NCBI GenBank assembly: GCA_016169945.1
Contig: JADLSH010000333.1
Span: 1,984,001-2,048,000, forward strand
Source of the DNA: Trachythela sp. YZ-2020
Lineage: Eukaryota > Cnidaria > Anthozoa > Malacalcyonacea > Clavulariidae
Direction: 5' to 3'
DNA length: 64,000 bases
The notes under the pieces are model-generated. The model saw nothing but the letters and a program-made list of their open reading frames with translations, had not been told where the DNA came from and searched no databases. Within the stretch, counting starts at the first letter, position 1; the number at the start of each line of letters is the position of its first letter. Positions 1 to 11,130 of the stretch are shown one piece after another. The translations under genes were made by a program, and so were the position numbers.

Positions 1-715
1 AACAATAAAATAAAATAAAATAAGTATAATAAGTATATAATGAACAATTAGTAGTTTGTACGTTTCCCCTTATATTTAACAATATCTTTAAATTCTCCTT
101 GGCATATTTGCAATTGTCTTATCTTCATATTCTTGTGAGACTGACCAAATATTAAATTTCACCCTTTTTTGAGTTTGCACTCATCTTGTTGTGTCAATGA
201 TTTACGCCACCTTGATAAGACTTTTTCAGCTTTTCGGTATTTTTATTTTATGTATCAAACCGCTTAATAACTCTTAGAACACTTGACTTTTACATGTTTG
301 TTTTTAATGCAATTCTCCGATACGAATATTTGAATTCATGCCTCAACAAGAGGGCTAACGCTCCCTGCTCCACAGTTAAATCGTGAATTTGTGTCATGTG
401 TGTATGTTAAAATGAAACTATTGTTATGCAATATAATTAATTTTGGAATGATATCGACCTATCAATTACCACTGAATTCTTGCTGAAAGTTTCATAAAGA
501 TATCTTGTTTAGTTTTCAAGTTACAGACGTTTCAAAAGTATGATATGAGGGGGTTTTGCTAGTGAATTTTGCACAATTGTGTACAAAAATACCCTTTCTA
601 TACAAATGTCCCAAATTTCAATGTCACTGATTGTAGTTACTATATTCGAATAATGCAATACGTTCATGTGCTTAATATTTTGTTCGCTGCCCCTTGGATT
701 TAATTATTAAACCAA
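1..715. other. AT-rich stretch without a recognised gene
   Basis: No reading frame of note and no clear repeat structure were seen here. The sequence is AT-rich and ends at the 3' end of the Tc1/mariner relic that follows on the minus strand. Confidence 0.5.
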
Positions 716-1650
716 TTATTTTGTGCATTGATTCTGTTGGGACATTTTCCATAATTTCTTCACTCTTTCTGAAAATTTCTTGAAATTCTCCTGCTCTATA
801 TTCTTTTTGATGGCATCGGAATTAACTTTACGTTTTACTTGGTGGAAAACATTCTCTATTCCATTAATATCTGGGCTTCTTGGTGGGATACTAACCTTAC
901 AGGCTCCCTACAACATGCATGGCATTGTACGCTTTCTTGCTGTTTTGAGATGCGTCCCCATCTTGGAGAAACAATTTAACTTTGGGATTGGAACACAACG
1001 AAAACAAGCATGGGAAGTGCTTGCGGACAAGGTTAGCAAAATATTGCTCGCAAAGAACAACGCCTTTTCCATACCCTATCGTTGCCGAGAAATGCGCCAC
1101 TTTCCCTCCTGTACCCTTGTAACTTCCTTTAGCTGTGCATTTATATTTCAACCCCTCATTAGGTCTTTGCCAGGCCATTGTTTTGGGAGAACATGCTTGG
1201 TCTAAAGGGTTATAATTGTGAGTAAAGCTAGCTGCATCGAGATGAAAAGAAATATCATCCTTCCAAAAATTTGGATTCAATTTATGCCCGACCTTTCTCG
1301 CGAATGCCAGTCATAGCTTTAAATCTTTTTGTGTTAGTAGTCCCTTTTTTTGAGCATGTCTGTAGTCCAAACCATCACTTTGCATTACACGTCTAACAGT
1401 CTCATCTGATACACAGGATTTGATTCCAGCTGACAGACAAACGTGCCTACTAGTTAAGTGCCCGACAGAATCTTGTAACGCTTATCTCGTTCACTAAGTT
1501 TAGGAGATTGCCCAGGATTGTGCCTTCTTTTATATACAGCTACACTTCCAATTGATTTATTGGCATGCCTGTATATGCTAGCCTTTGAATACTGTTCGTA
1601 CTTATCAAGTAAATGTTTTCCTCTTATGCCTTAAGTCTTCCTAAAGATAT
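716..1650 (-). pseudogene. Tc1/mariner-type transposase relic
   Basis: Read on the minus strand, pieces in different frames line up as one Tc1-like transposase. Near 1620-1480 is a helix-turn-helix-like part (KASIYRHANKS and GQSPKLSERD). Then comes VSDETVRRVMQSDGL, a long stretch ending in KVKLFLQDGDASQNSKKAY (second catalytic aspartate region), and finally SPDINGIENVFHQVKR, which matches the SPDLNPIEN-type motif carrying the third acidic residue. The frame ends at a stop at 716-718. At least three breaks interrupt it, near 1460, 1310 and 900, so it cannot encode an active enzyme. Inverted repeats were not found. The family call rests on the order and spacing of the motifs; the subfamily is not known. 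Confidence 0.75.
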
Positions 1651-1879
1651 TGTAGGTGGAGAGAGACTTCAATTGGACACTTATTAAATTTTTTACCCTA
1701 AAACGTATTCAATAGTTCTTGAACGCAACGCAATGCAAGCCTAAGGAATTATTTTAAGCCTCAATCACAAGACTGCATCACATCTGAAGCTCCTCACTTT
1801 CCTTTAATAAGTGAAGCATGACCTTGTACGTATCCATAGAAAATATATCCAATACATACCTTTTGTATAAACGTTCTGG

Positions 1880-2104
1880 TCCCTAGACTTGAGTTCAGTA
1901 TACTTAGTAATGCATGTCAGAAATAATGATGATGCTAAACAACCTGTCGTCGAACATTTTAACACTGGCAATAACAGTGTTTCAGATATGAAAATTCGAG
2001 CTCTGTGTAGTAATGATAGCCTCAAAAGCCAAGAAATGCATCTTATTTCCCAACTTGGTACCATTCATCCTCTCGGCATTAATGAGCGCCTCCCTTACAT
2101 TTAA
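1880..2104 (+). pseudogene. Penelope-like element, C-terminal endonuclease end
   Basis: The frame carries EHFNTGNNSVSDMKIRALCS and then QEMHLISQLGTIHPLGINER before a stop. This is the pattern at the C-terminal end of GIY-YIG-type endonuclease domains in Penelope-like retroelements, where HF, H/N-S-DM and a final GLNE-like motif recur. Only this last part is present; the reverse transcriptase is missing, so this is a 5'-truncated copy. The downstream 230 bp behave like the element's 3' end and carry a hammerhead-like motif. A domain search against the GIY-YIG family would decide the call. Confidence 0.6.
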
Positions 2105-2291
2105 CTCCGATCTGTTTATGCCTGCCATCAGCAGATACTCTACATCTCACCTCGTATAATATTTTGTTTCTTTTTCTCTGTATCTCCGGCTTTGTTGTCT
2201 CTGTTCGCTGCTCCTTATTGATCACATCACAAAATATATTAGCATATATTTTGTTTTTAGTTTATTTTTATTAAATCCATCCCATTCTACT

Positions 2292-2331
2292 AACTTCCAG
2301 ATGAAGGGCCTTCGCTCGAAACGTCGAAGTT
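2292..2331 (+). ncRNA. Hammerhead-like motif at a Penelope element end (degenerate)
   Basis: The order is 5' stem I strand AACUUC, core CAGAUGA, stem II GGGC/GCUC with a four-base loop, GAA, ACGU, then C and the 3' stem I strand GAAGUU. Stem I pairs over six bases. The core deviates from CUGANGA at one position (U4 to A), which should abolish or cut cleavage. The stem II sequence nearly equals that of the motif at 20940-20975. Hammerheads in Penelope-like elements are established knowledge; activity here is unlikely. Confidence 0.5.
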
Positions 2332-2739
2332 CTCATTGTATTTTCAGGTAGTTTTACACAACAGTCAACCGCCGTATTTGGTATACTCTACCCACACTGG
2401 CAACACACATTCAGAAATAACAAGCATTTCTCCCAGAACTCAGATACATTCTGCAAACTCTTTAACTGGTCACACCAATTCCACAACCCACCCTGCTCAT
2501 GCCTGGCCCCAGGTTAAATGGAAAATGCTGTTATTTCGTACTCAATATTATTCAAGTCACTGAAACAATAGAATATGAATAGTTTGAAACATAACCTTCA
2601 ATATTCAAGCCCGTAGGGTCTGTCAGCACTCCCCTCTGTTAACCTGTCAGCACTGTAATATGGTAAACTTTAATAATAGTGTCCACAGGAACATAAAGAG
2701 TGACTAAGAGACATGTTACACAAAATAATTTCGAATCCT

Positions 2740-3600
2740 ATTTTACTAAGTGTTATCAATTTTTAAAACAATCACCCACAAAATATATTGAGACTTGGAA
2801 TCACCACCCCCCCCCCCCCCTTCCCTCAAATGTTGAATTGCTATGTTCTTATGATGGAGTGTGTTCTAGTTGGCTACCAGTGACATCTGGAGTTCCTCAA
2901 GGGTCCATTGCTAGGTCCACTTCTGTTTTTAGTTTCTGTGAATGACCTACCAGACTGTAATTGATATGGTTCCCACATAGCCCTGTTTGCGGATGATTGC
3001 AAGCTTTATAGAACACTTGATACATCTACCTCAACCTCACTTCTTCAACAAGACTTGAATGGTCTAGAAACATGGAGTGTGAACTTGACTATGACCTTCA
3101 GTTCTTCGAGATGTAAAACTTTGCACATATCCAAGAAACATAATCCTACAAACAGAAGACCATACTACCTTGCAGGCTAAACACTCGAATGTGTTCCACA
3201 TTTACTGCTCTCTGGTTCTGCCTCAAGTGGACTATTGACCCTGCATACACAATTAAGCACATAGGTCTCATTGAAAATATCCGAAGAGCCACAAAATTAA
3301 TTTTGAATTATTCACCATCAGATGCTTCATTACCTATATAGACTATTAAGTCCACATGTTACCACTGGAGTATCATAAACAGTTGAGAGATCTTCTACTC
3401 CTGTACAAATTTAAGACTGGAATGATGTCTATGAACACTAGTGACTACCTTATCCCGATAAATAGTTACCAAACACATAATTTCAATCCAAATAATGACT
3501 GCTTGATTAAAACACAAGCAAAATTACTTCCAGTCCTCTTACTTTCCCAGAGCAGTCAGACTATGGAATGACCTACCTTCACATTGTAAAGAATGCCTTC
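2740..3600 (+). pseudogene. CR1-type non-LTR retrotransposon RT relic
   Basis: Fragments in shifting frames read as one non-LTR reverse transcriptase. Near 2885 is TSGVPQGS, near 2985 FADDCKLYRTL (catalytic F/YADD block), then LNGLETWSVNLTMTFSSSRC. Near 3220-3400 comes the thumb/C-terminal part with DLLLLYKFKTG. Many stops and frameshifts interrupt it, and the endonuclease domain and N-terminal palm are absent. It is an old 5'-truncated insertion. The clade is inferred from the C-terminal LLLYKFKTG-type signature. A tRNA-derived SINE follows directly. Confidence 0.65.
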
Positions 3601-3629
3601 TATAAACATTTGGTAAGTTTATCTCACCA

Positions 3630-3868
3630 GCACTTGGTGTCGTGGTCACCATGCTTGCCTTTCAATCCGGGAGACCCGGGTTCAATCCTTGATTGGTCTT
3701 AAAATAATTGAGGAGAAAGTGCTACCTTTACATTGACATCAGTAAATGGTTAGACTTTTGCGTCTTCTCGGATAAGGACCTTAAAATCGCAGGTACCTCG
3801 GATCCCATATCAATTGGGCAATAGCCTGTTGGGAAATCCGCTCACCAATGAGTGAGAAACTCAATAAA
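3630..3868 (+). mobile_element. tRNA-derived SINE
   Basis: The head near 3638-3700 resembles a tRNA gene. It has box A-like TGGTCACCATGCTTGCC and box B GGGTTCAATCC, which fits the GWTCRANNC consensus at the expected spacing. It does not fold into a full tRNA with an acceptor stem, so it is not a functional tRNA. A body containing GCGTCTTCTCGGATAAGGAC follows, and the tail is CTCAATAAACTCAATT. This layout of promoter head, body and short-repeat tail is that of a SINE. The partner LINE is not evident. Confidence 0.65.
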
Positions 3869-3960
3869 CTCAATTATAGCACCATAACTTCCAATACTTG
3901 TATCCTCATTTTCCTTTCAAATCCTTGTTGTTTCCTACGTTTTTGTTTTCTTAATCATTC

Positions 3961-4061
3961 TTTTTTTTTCCTTCATCTTCCTTTTCTGCTTTTAGTCTTT
4001 TGCCCCCTATTTTTTTTCCTTCATCTTCCTTTTCTGCTTTTAGTCTTTTGCCCCCTATTTG
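3961..4061 (+). repeat. Two-copy tandem duplication, pyrimidine-rich
   Basis: A unit of about 50 bp beginning with a T-run, then CCTTCATCTTCC and ending in TTTTGCCCCCTAT, occurs twice back to back with no change that I can see. It lies in a T/C-rich stretch that creates a hydrophobic, low-complexity reading frame. Confidence 0.8.
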
Positions 4062-4069
4062 TCTTCGCT

Positions 4070-6120
4070 ATTTTTGTTGTTCTTTATCCTTCTTTCTGTC
4101 CTTTTTTTCTGTATTTCTCATCATTAATATGTGTGTCTTTTGTATATAATATATCTAAAAATTTTGTGCCATTTATGTAAAGGGTACAGTTATCAATTGG
4201 GAATTATCCTGTTACTGCATCCTGTCAGTATATTTATTTATCTATTTGTATGTTTGTTATAGTATGCACGTCGGGCACGCATGCCCATGAAAGTTGCGAG
4301 CAGACGCAAACATTTCAGTGTTGTCGGCACTTTTGTGCTGAAAATTTAAAGCTTTTATCGACTGTGTTGCCACTCCAAGTCCGGGTTGCCAAAATTGAGA
4401 GGATTTGGCTTCATAGAACTTGATTTATACCTGTCTAACGCCTACTGAATGTTTTCTATATCAATGGAGCACTATCAGGTAAGAATCCTATATTTTTATT
4501 ATTTCCATTATGTGTGTTATTTTTCACTGTATGACAGCTATATTTGAATCATAGTTTTCATTATTCCGCCATGTTTAGCTTCTAGCTTATGACTTATTAT
4601 GGCAGGAAGAAAGGCTAAAGTGTACAGGAGATTTAATGTTGCCACTTATATGCAAGAGAAGAAACGCTTAAAAAAAGAGACTGCCTTAGCACACAAGGCA
4701 CTTATTTACCACAACTTTAAGAGGAGGGCTTGAAACTGAGTGTGGTTCTGCAATGGTCGCGTCTGTTTATATATGGAGTTGAAACTTGTAGCATCGTTAT
4801 CCCCAGTTTCCCTTTTCTCCAGCGCCGCCAAGGAATAAAAAATACCGGTGGCGTTTGTGAGCTCACAGCGAAGGTGGGCCATCGCCATCGTGTTAGTGTT
4901 ATTCTTGTTACTGCACACCAGATAAATGTCATTGTCTCTCAAACAAAGGATGTAGTTGGTCATTAGCCATGCACTGAAAGAGTAAAATTAGGTGGGCACC
5001 TTGCATGACTTTGTGGAATTAAAAGGTACATTGCTGGCTCGTATGGAAGCTAAAATATGCTGTCACTCATAATATAAAACTAAATGCATGACGACTAACC
5101 GAGAAAACGAAATTCATTTGCCCTGTACAACTTCCTGAACCCTGCTACTGCATACAGAAACAGAGGGAAATTTTGTGGTGTTATATATAGTAGCTAAACA
5201 TTTTCGCATCACACACAAAGCAAGGTACATGACAAACGAGTATAAAATGCGAACCACTGGCGATAGGGTAGATTGGCCGGGAGGTTATACATGCACTGAT
5301 AGACGGTAAACCGTGTAATAATACATATATACTGCCCTACCAGTATAACCATAATACGTTATAATAAACAAATATAAATTAATGCACAGGGACATATTAA
5401 AACTAAGGCATGTAAAATAGTAGTAGGCAAAATCAAATCACCCAGGTTACAAGGGTAAATTTTAAAAACTTTGGAGAAAAATACATCGCCAGTACGAATT
5501 TGAAAACGAGAACCCCGTCATTGACAGGGTATAAGACGTTTGTTTAGAATTACCCTCTCGCTCAAACCGCACATTAGGAACATGTATAATCCCCAAAGTG
5601 AACTAGGTGAAGCTATATAAGTGATGAAGTATAATTACCTCGCAAGCTAGGCCAAAGGGGCATTACAACTCGAACAATGTCGTACATAATACGACACCAT
5701 TTTGTACAAACAAGTGAGTTAATGCTGGCCAATGGGTGAATGCTAATCGGGGCGAATACTAGTAGGATTCTCATTAGAAAATTGTGCAACAAGAATAATG
5801 GGTAAACATTACTGATTCAAATGCCCGGGACATATATGTCACAAACCCCAAGACTAGATAGCAAATGCGCAAAATATACAGGGAGGAAGGTTAATCGTAG
5901 AACAAAGTGAATAGCAAAGGAAAAAATAGGTTCCCGGTATCCGAATACAATATGCAAGAGCGAACATGAACGCGTCAATTAATAGAAGGTCAATACCGAA
6001 TTATATAAAATTAAAGAACTGTATGCGTTATTGAACTGAGTGGCAAAGAACTGAGTGGCAAAATTGGGGAACGAGTTTCAGAATACCAAGAAATGATGAT
6101 ATGCTACATAGTCATATAGA
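4070..6120. other. Intergenic stretch without a supported gene
   Basis: No recognised protein family. A 44-codon frame at 4600-4734 on the plus strand (MAGRKAKVYRRFN at its start, lysine-rich) could be a first exon but has no visible continuation. The rest is AT-rich and has no inverted-repeat element that I could define. Confidence 0.4.
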
Positions 6121-6149
6121 GTAGATTATTCCACTCGGCGCACATACCG

Positions 6150-6921
6150 ACTACATTAATTCCCCACACAAAGAGACTATATGTAGAATGTATTTAAGAC
6201 CCTCACAAAGGGACTATGCGCAGCACATAGAGATTAATATATATATCCGCCTCACATAGAGACTAAAAGATCAACACGCCTCACAGAGAGATGATATTTA
6301 TCCGCCTCACACAGAGACTATATTTATCCGCCTCATAGAGTAAATATTTCCGCCTCAGAGACTAAATGCATCCTCATATGGAGACTATATTTATCCGCCT
6401 CATAGGGAGACTATATTAATCCGTAAATGAATCCGCCTCAGATGGAAACTACATTTATCTGCCTCACAAAGAGACTATATTAATCTGCCTCAGAAGGAGA
6501 CTATAGTTATCAGCCTCATATGGAGACTATATTTACCCATGTCATATGGAGACTATATTTATCCTCCTCGTATGGAGACTATATTGATCCGCCTCGTATG
6601 GAGACTATATTGATCCACCTCATATGGAGACTATATTTATCAGCCTCATATGGAGACTATATTTACCTGTGCAATATGGACACTATATTGATCTGCCTCA
6701 TATGGAGACTATATTTATCCGCCTCATATGGAGACTATATGTATCAGCCTAGTATGGAGACTATATTTATCCGCCTCATATGGAGACTATATTAATCTGC
6801 CTCATAAGGAGACTATATTAATCCGCCTCATATGGAGACTATATTTATCCACCTCATATGGAGACTATATTGATCCACCTTGTAACCAGACTATATTAAT
6901 CCGCCTTGTATGGAGACTATA
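6150..6921 (+). repeat. 26-bp minisatellite
   Basis: Some 28 head-to-tail units with consensus CCTCATATGGAGACTATATT plus TATCCG fill this segment. Units at the left end are shorter and more diverged, and those between about 6360 and 6900 are the most regular. Three units make 78 bp, so open frames with a 26-residue period (METI, WRLYLSASYGDY) run through the array. These frames are a by-product of the period, not a gene. Confidence 0.95.
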
Positions 6922-7677
6922 ACTATATATAGACACCATAAACGTTTGAAGAAGAATATCATAATTCTGCTCGACAAAGAATCTGAACAGTATATCCTCT
7001 TCGCACATAATGTTGTAAGCACAAATAAAACTTGACGAAAGACAGGAAAACATAAATATCCTGACCGATGGTAATTAAACCATTATGATAATACATGTAA
7101 AACCAAACTAATTAAATAAGCTGTAAACAACTTGAGTAAACTTATTTAATCGAATGATATATACCGCAAACCATAACACAGGAAACCGAAGATAGATCGT
7201 GTTGCTTCATATAGAAGGTAGATGATAGAAGATAGTCTATGCAAGTCAAAATACCGCTTCTTGACATACCTGTATACAAGTAAACTACCAAATATCACAC
7301 GTAAAAGAAAGGATATATAGGTCATATACATGCAGTCAGTCATATAGTTATTTGCATACAAGTCGTATATAATATTATAAACACATGAGTGATGAGAAAA
7401 AAAAGCTTTATAAAATTACAACAATCAGGACAGCCTGCGTATAACGCCAAGCATACCGGTGCTAAACAGACAAGGTGAAATTAAAGTAATAAAGCATAAT
7501 GCCCTAAACTCTATAACGATCGATTTTGCATAATAAACTACAAATGTAGAATAACTTTATGAGCATGCATGACATTTGCAATACGAACATAAACTATTGA
7601 CACAGAAAAAGCCCTCATTAGGAAAAAGCAAAAGACCAACTAACCTGGGGCAATGGTGGTGGGATTACCTCCGGAGG
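6922..7677. other. AT-rich spacer after the minisatellite
   Basis: No coding signal, inverted repeat or RNA gene was seen between the minisatellite and the short frames near 7.7 kb. Confidence 0.4.
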
Positions 7678-7818
7678 TCATGGAACTGCCTCAACTTGCG
7701 GCACGTCGGGCGGATTGACTACCGCTGGTTGATCTGCCATAGCATTCGGATGTACCTCATGTGCTGCATTGAAAGCCTCCAACACAGCGTCCACATTGAT
7801 ATCTCTGGGCATGGCCAT
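7678..7818 (-). CDS. Short acidic/proline-rich open frame, unrecognised
   Basis: A 46-codon frame starts at an ATG at 7818 and reads MAMPRDINVDAVLEAFNAA, followed by a proline- and valine-rich stretch. It stops at 7678, but the same frame continues past the stop as PPEVIPPPLPQ up to a possible splice donor. The composition is more protein-like than the surroundings. It could be the start of a retroelement gag-like protein or a first exon. I do not recognise a family. Confidence 0.2.
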   Translation of the reverse strand: MAMPRDINVDAVLEAFNAAHEVHPNAMADQPAVVNPPDVPQVEAVP

Positions 7819-7955
7819 AACTATACACAATATATGCCACTCAGTCGCGACCAGCGAAAATCAGTGGTTGATCTTGAAATTGTAGCGTCTAAGCTTATAC
7901 CTTTCAGCTTTCAGGTGAGTTTGAGCCACCTATAGTAAAGAATAATGCCTGTCAG

Positions 7956-8258
7956 TTGATTCACAAGCAGATGCTTTGTGAAGCAATTAGTAAATCTGCT
8001 CTTGGTGATGATATATCCAATTTTAAAGCAGTACCAAGTAGTTCTGCATTTTATAGGTTTATACACGTGTTAAAACATAAGTGCCAGCTTTCTCGTTTTG
8101 GCAAACAAAATTCTTCATTGGTTCATTGGTTCAATGAGACAAAGGCAAAAAGCATAGAGTTCAATTATATGTTCACTGGTAGCGATTGCAGGATGTTTCT
8201 CCATAATTTTATGTACCTAGTGTCGGAGTGTCTGGAATCACCTGCAGATTCACTGTGA
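7956..8258 (+). CDS. Uncharacterised protein fragment
   Basis: A 100-codon frame contains AISKSALGDDISNFKAVPSS, FYRFIHVLKHKCQLSRFGK and FTGSDCRMFLHNFMYLV. The regular amphipathic pattern suggests real protein sequence rather than chance. I do not recognise a named domain, though similar anonymous proteins occur in cnidarian gene sets. The frame has no obvious partners or splice sites, and both ends look truncated. It is probably a fragment of a larger, mobile-element-associated gene. Confidence 0.3.
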   Translation: MIHKQMLCEAISKSALGDDISNFKAVPSSSAFYRFIHVLKHKCQLSRFGKQNSSLVHWFNETKAKSIEFNYMFTGSDCRMFLHNFMYLVSECLESPADSL

Positions 8259-9507
8259 CAAAGGTTTAGGATGCATGTTTTTGCCTGTATTCCCTTACGA
8301 AAAAATCCTATAGGAATTCCTATAGGAAATTGGGCCAAAATATAATAGGAATGCTATTAGTTTTCCTATAGGATCCTATAGAAATTCCTGTATAATCGTT
8401 TTAATCAAGGTGAAGGAAAACGACAAAGCAAATAGAGAACAATTTTTATTACAAATCAAAATGTGGCAAATCTAACAATTTTTTACAACTAAGTTTGCCT
8501 AATGTGAACGAACTGATCAAATTTGGTAGAGAAACATATTTTACAAATTTTAATAGCTTTTTTGATTTTGGAGATATTTCAATGTGTTCAATATGCAAAT
8601 TATGACATCAGAATTTAAGTTCGATCTCCATGTTTGTTCCCCCAAATCACTTGAAATTGTTTTCATAATATTAACTGTTCAATTTACCAAATGTTGAACA
8701 ATCAGAACAACATAACTGATATTTTTTGTCTAAAAATATTGTACACAATTTTTGCAACATTGAACACATGTATTGAAATAGCTGAAATTGAAACCAAGTA
8801 CATTGAAATATGTCCTTTGTAGTATATACCCTTTAACCTGCAAAAATACTGTGGTTTGTTCTTACCATAATAATATTATCATCAGTTACACGTGAAGGGA
8901 CCAATATTAAATAAATTATAGTTTTTGTCTTTGTCACAACTATTTTACATTAACTTGTAAACATTACAATACCACAGGTTGAAGTCTGATGTGTTGTAGC
9001 ACTAATGTTCTCCTGGAACTGTCTTCTATTAAAACATTAACGACCAGCACTACCCTTGAGAAGACAATAGTCTGGCATTAGACAGGGAAATTGTTGACCA
9101 AAGGGCACATTGCAGCATAATGGTTTAATGAGAAAAGTTTCAAGTACATTTAAACAAAAGAAAACAAAACATACCTTCTGTTCACCTCAGTCCCGAGTCA
9201 ATTTGCCTCTCCGTTTACTTTTAACTTCCATCCCCAACACAACAAATGCTGCAAGAAATAAATGTACTCAATGAATGATCTAATGGAATCTGTAGAAGAA
9301 TAAGTACAGTATAATATATAATATTTCAACAACTATTCAGTCAAATACAGGACAGCAGTTGACTTAAAATGGGTTAGCAAGACATTGGAAGGTTGCCTGG
9401 TTAAAGGTTCATATGCATCAATCTCCACTTGACAAGTAAATTAAACTATCTAGCAACTAGCATTACAATGACTGAAATAGTGTTGTATGATGCAAAGATG
9501 TGTATTG
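8259..9507. other. Spacer with a short CCTATAGGA-rich patch
   Basis: At about 8297-8395 the motif CCTATAGGA/TCCTATAGGAAT recurs five times in a palindromic cluster, possibly the remnant of a small hairpin element. The remainder is AT-rich with no gene that I can support. Around 9070-9120 a TCTGGCATTAGACAGGGAAA-type motif recurs in related form near 16230 and 25100, pointing to a dispersed repeat. Confidence 0.4.
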
Positions 9508-11130
9508 TACGGTGGCCCATTAGGGATATAGCTTCTATACCTATGAAAAATGAAGCCAAAATCAATCGGCGCAAATTTACTTCCGGTTACCACTTTGCAG
9601 CGAAAACAATATGGAGTTGTATGGGGAAATGAGTCGGCGAGGCTGGTTTTTCACAATTTTGAGGCATTTCCAAGCGCTAGACTAAACCGTTCGTCTTGTA
9701 ATGAAAAGAACAGGATATTTTCTTACTTTTGGAGAGATATTTTTGTAGATTTCGGTGAAAAATCACCGCTAAAGACGTTTGACAAGTTGCATACGCGAAG
9801 TCCATTTTTGGCCAAAACTCTCAACCAAGTGGTATTTCATGCTGGCATTTTCGCTAAACAAATACTCTGGCTGGATAGAAACTCAAGTCGAATGGATTAA
9901 ACGAAAGGTAAGCAATGTATAATAAGCGTTTGACTTTCCCAATCAAGCGAAAAAGTATAGAATATCGGTGTTGCTCTCGGGTTATGTTGTGCTATGCCGT
10001 AGAAAATAATACTTTTTCCGTAGAATATAGCATGTTTTCCGTAGAAATGCAGTGTTATTCTGTGGAAGGGTAGTATAATTCCGTAGAAATGCAGTGTTTT
10101 TCCGTAGAAATGTGATGCTGTTCCGTAGAACGTGTTTTGTATTACCGTGGTAATGTGATACTTTTCCGTAGAAATATTATGCTGTTGTAATACGTCATGG
10201 TTCATAAATAGTGTATGTTTGAAGAAAGTCGTTCTTTAGACTGTAACAATTTTACTTACATAAAAAATAGAAAATGTAATGAAAACACTTGGCTTTGCTA
10301 GCTAGCTATGGACACACGCTTTGACGCAATGTAATTATTTATGCAGGTATCTGTTGAAAGTATTGAAACCGGCACTCGCCCCCACAAAAAGAACCGAGCT
10401 TAGTGTAAATTGCCTCATAATTTGCTGCAATATCATCTATTTTGCCAATTATTCGTAGATTCAAATTAACTGATCCTTTTTGTTGTCAGTTTGAGCTCCG
10501 GTTTCAACGGATACATGACACCGCATCAGCATGTACGCTGCTAAGTAATGGGAGCAAATTTTATTTCTTTGTCTTACAGTAAAAGTCCACACTCACATTA
10601 GTGTGTCAGTAACTAGCTAATAAACCAGGCGTTTCTATTACATTTCCATGTCTTTATGCTGGTAAAATTGTTTAAGTCTTTCAAACCTACATTATATTAT
10701 TCCACAAATCATGTATTGAAGTTTTATTCTAGCCAGTTAACTAGGATAATTTACGTTAGCATACGGTACATACATATTTGTGGAAACGAAGCTCAAAGCC
10801 ACAAGAATGGTCAAGAATGACAGACCTTAATGTGAATTCACTGATTGATTTGAAGTGAGCTTTGCCTTAGCCTTTGGCAAAATAACGACATTAGTTTTAG
10901 CGCATTAGTTTTAAGTTTCTATGGAAGAGCTGTATTTTTTTCTACAGCAACAGCAATGATTTTCTATGGAACAGCACAACATTTCTACGGAAAAGTATCA
11001 CATTACCACGAAAAAAAAATACAAAACACGTTGTACGGAACAGCATCACATTTCTATGGAATAACACTGCATTTCTACGGAACGAGTATTATTTTCTATG
11101 GAAAAAGTGTGTCCCTAATGGGCCACCGTA
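9508..11130. mobile_element. Fold-back DNA element with iterated subterminal motif
   Basis: Terminal inverted repeats CGGTGGCCCATTAGGGA (from 9510) and its reverse complement (to 11128) are flanked by TA on both sides. Inside, arms at 10003-10200 and 10940-11108 are inverted copies built from repeats of TTCCGTAGAAA spaced by about 16-20 bp. There is no transposase frame. A TA target and short inverted ends suggest mobilisation by a mariner-like enzyme, which is an inference. The left arm is interrupted by a copy of the P-element end found at 14.7 and 19.3 kb. Confidence 0.75.
9524..9998 (+). repeat. Solo P-element end inside the fold-back element
   Basis: This 475-bp segment matches the inverted arms at 14736 and 19885 almost base for base over about 430 bp, including the outer 45 bp that the 14.7-kb copy lacks. 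It stops abruptly at GTGCTATGCC, where the other copies continue. It replaces about 14 bp of the left fold-back arm. It is therefore an end fragment of the P element family below, not an independent gene, although a 116-codon frame runs through it. Confidence 0.85.

Noticed and set aside
780..1205. Plus-strand 141-codon frame
   Set aside because: It is antisense to the Tc1/mariner transposase relic, whose motifs are clear on the minus strand.
3638..3710. Possible tRNA gene
   Set aside because: Box A and box B are present, but no acceptor stem or clear anticodon arm can be drawn, and a SINE body and tail follow.
3848..4180. A 110-codon hydrophobic frame that could pass for a membrane protein
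   Set aside because: It is the translation of a T/C-rich, tandemly duplicated stretch; the composition alone explains the hydrophobicity.
6520..6922. Open frames with repeated WRLYLSASYGDY
   Set aside because: They are translations of the 26-bp minisatellite.
9550..9900. A 116-codon frame repeated at 14762-15067 and 19563-19904, looking like a conserved gene
   Set aside because: It lies in P-element arms that are near-identical at the DNA level, so the frame is carried along. No family is recognised, and its ends coincide with no splice or start signals.
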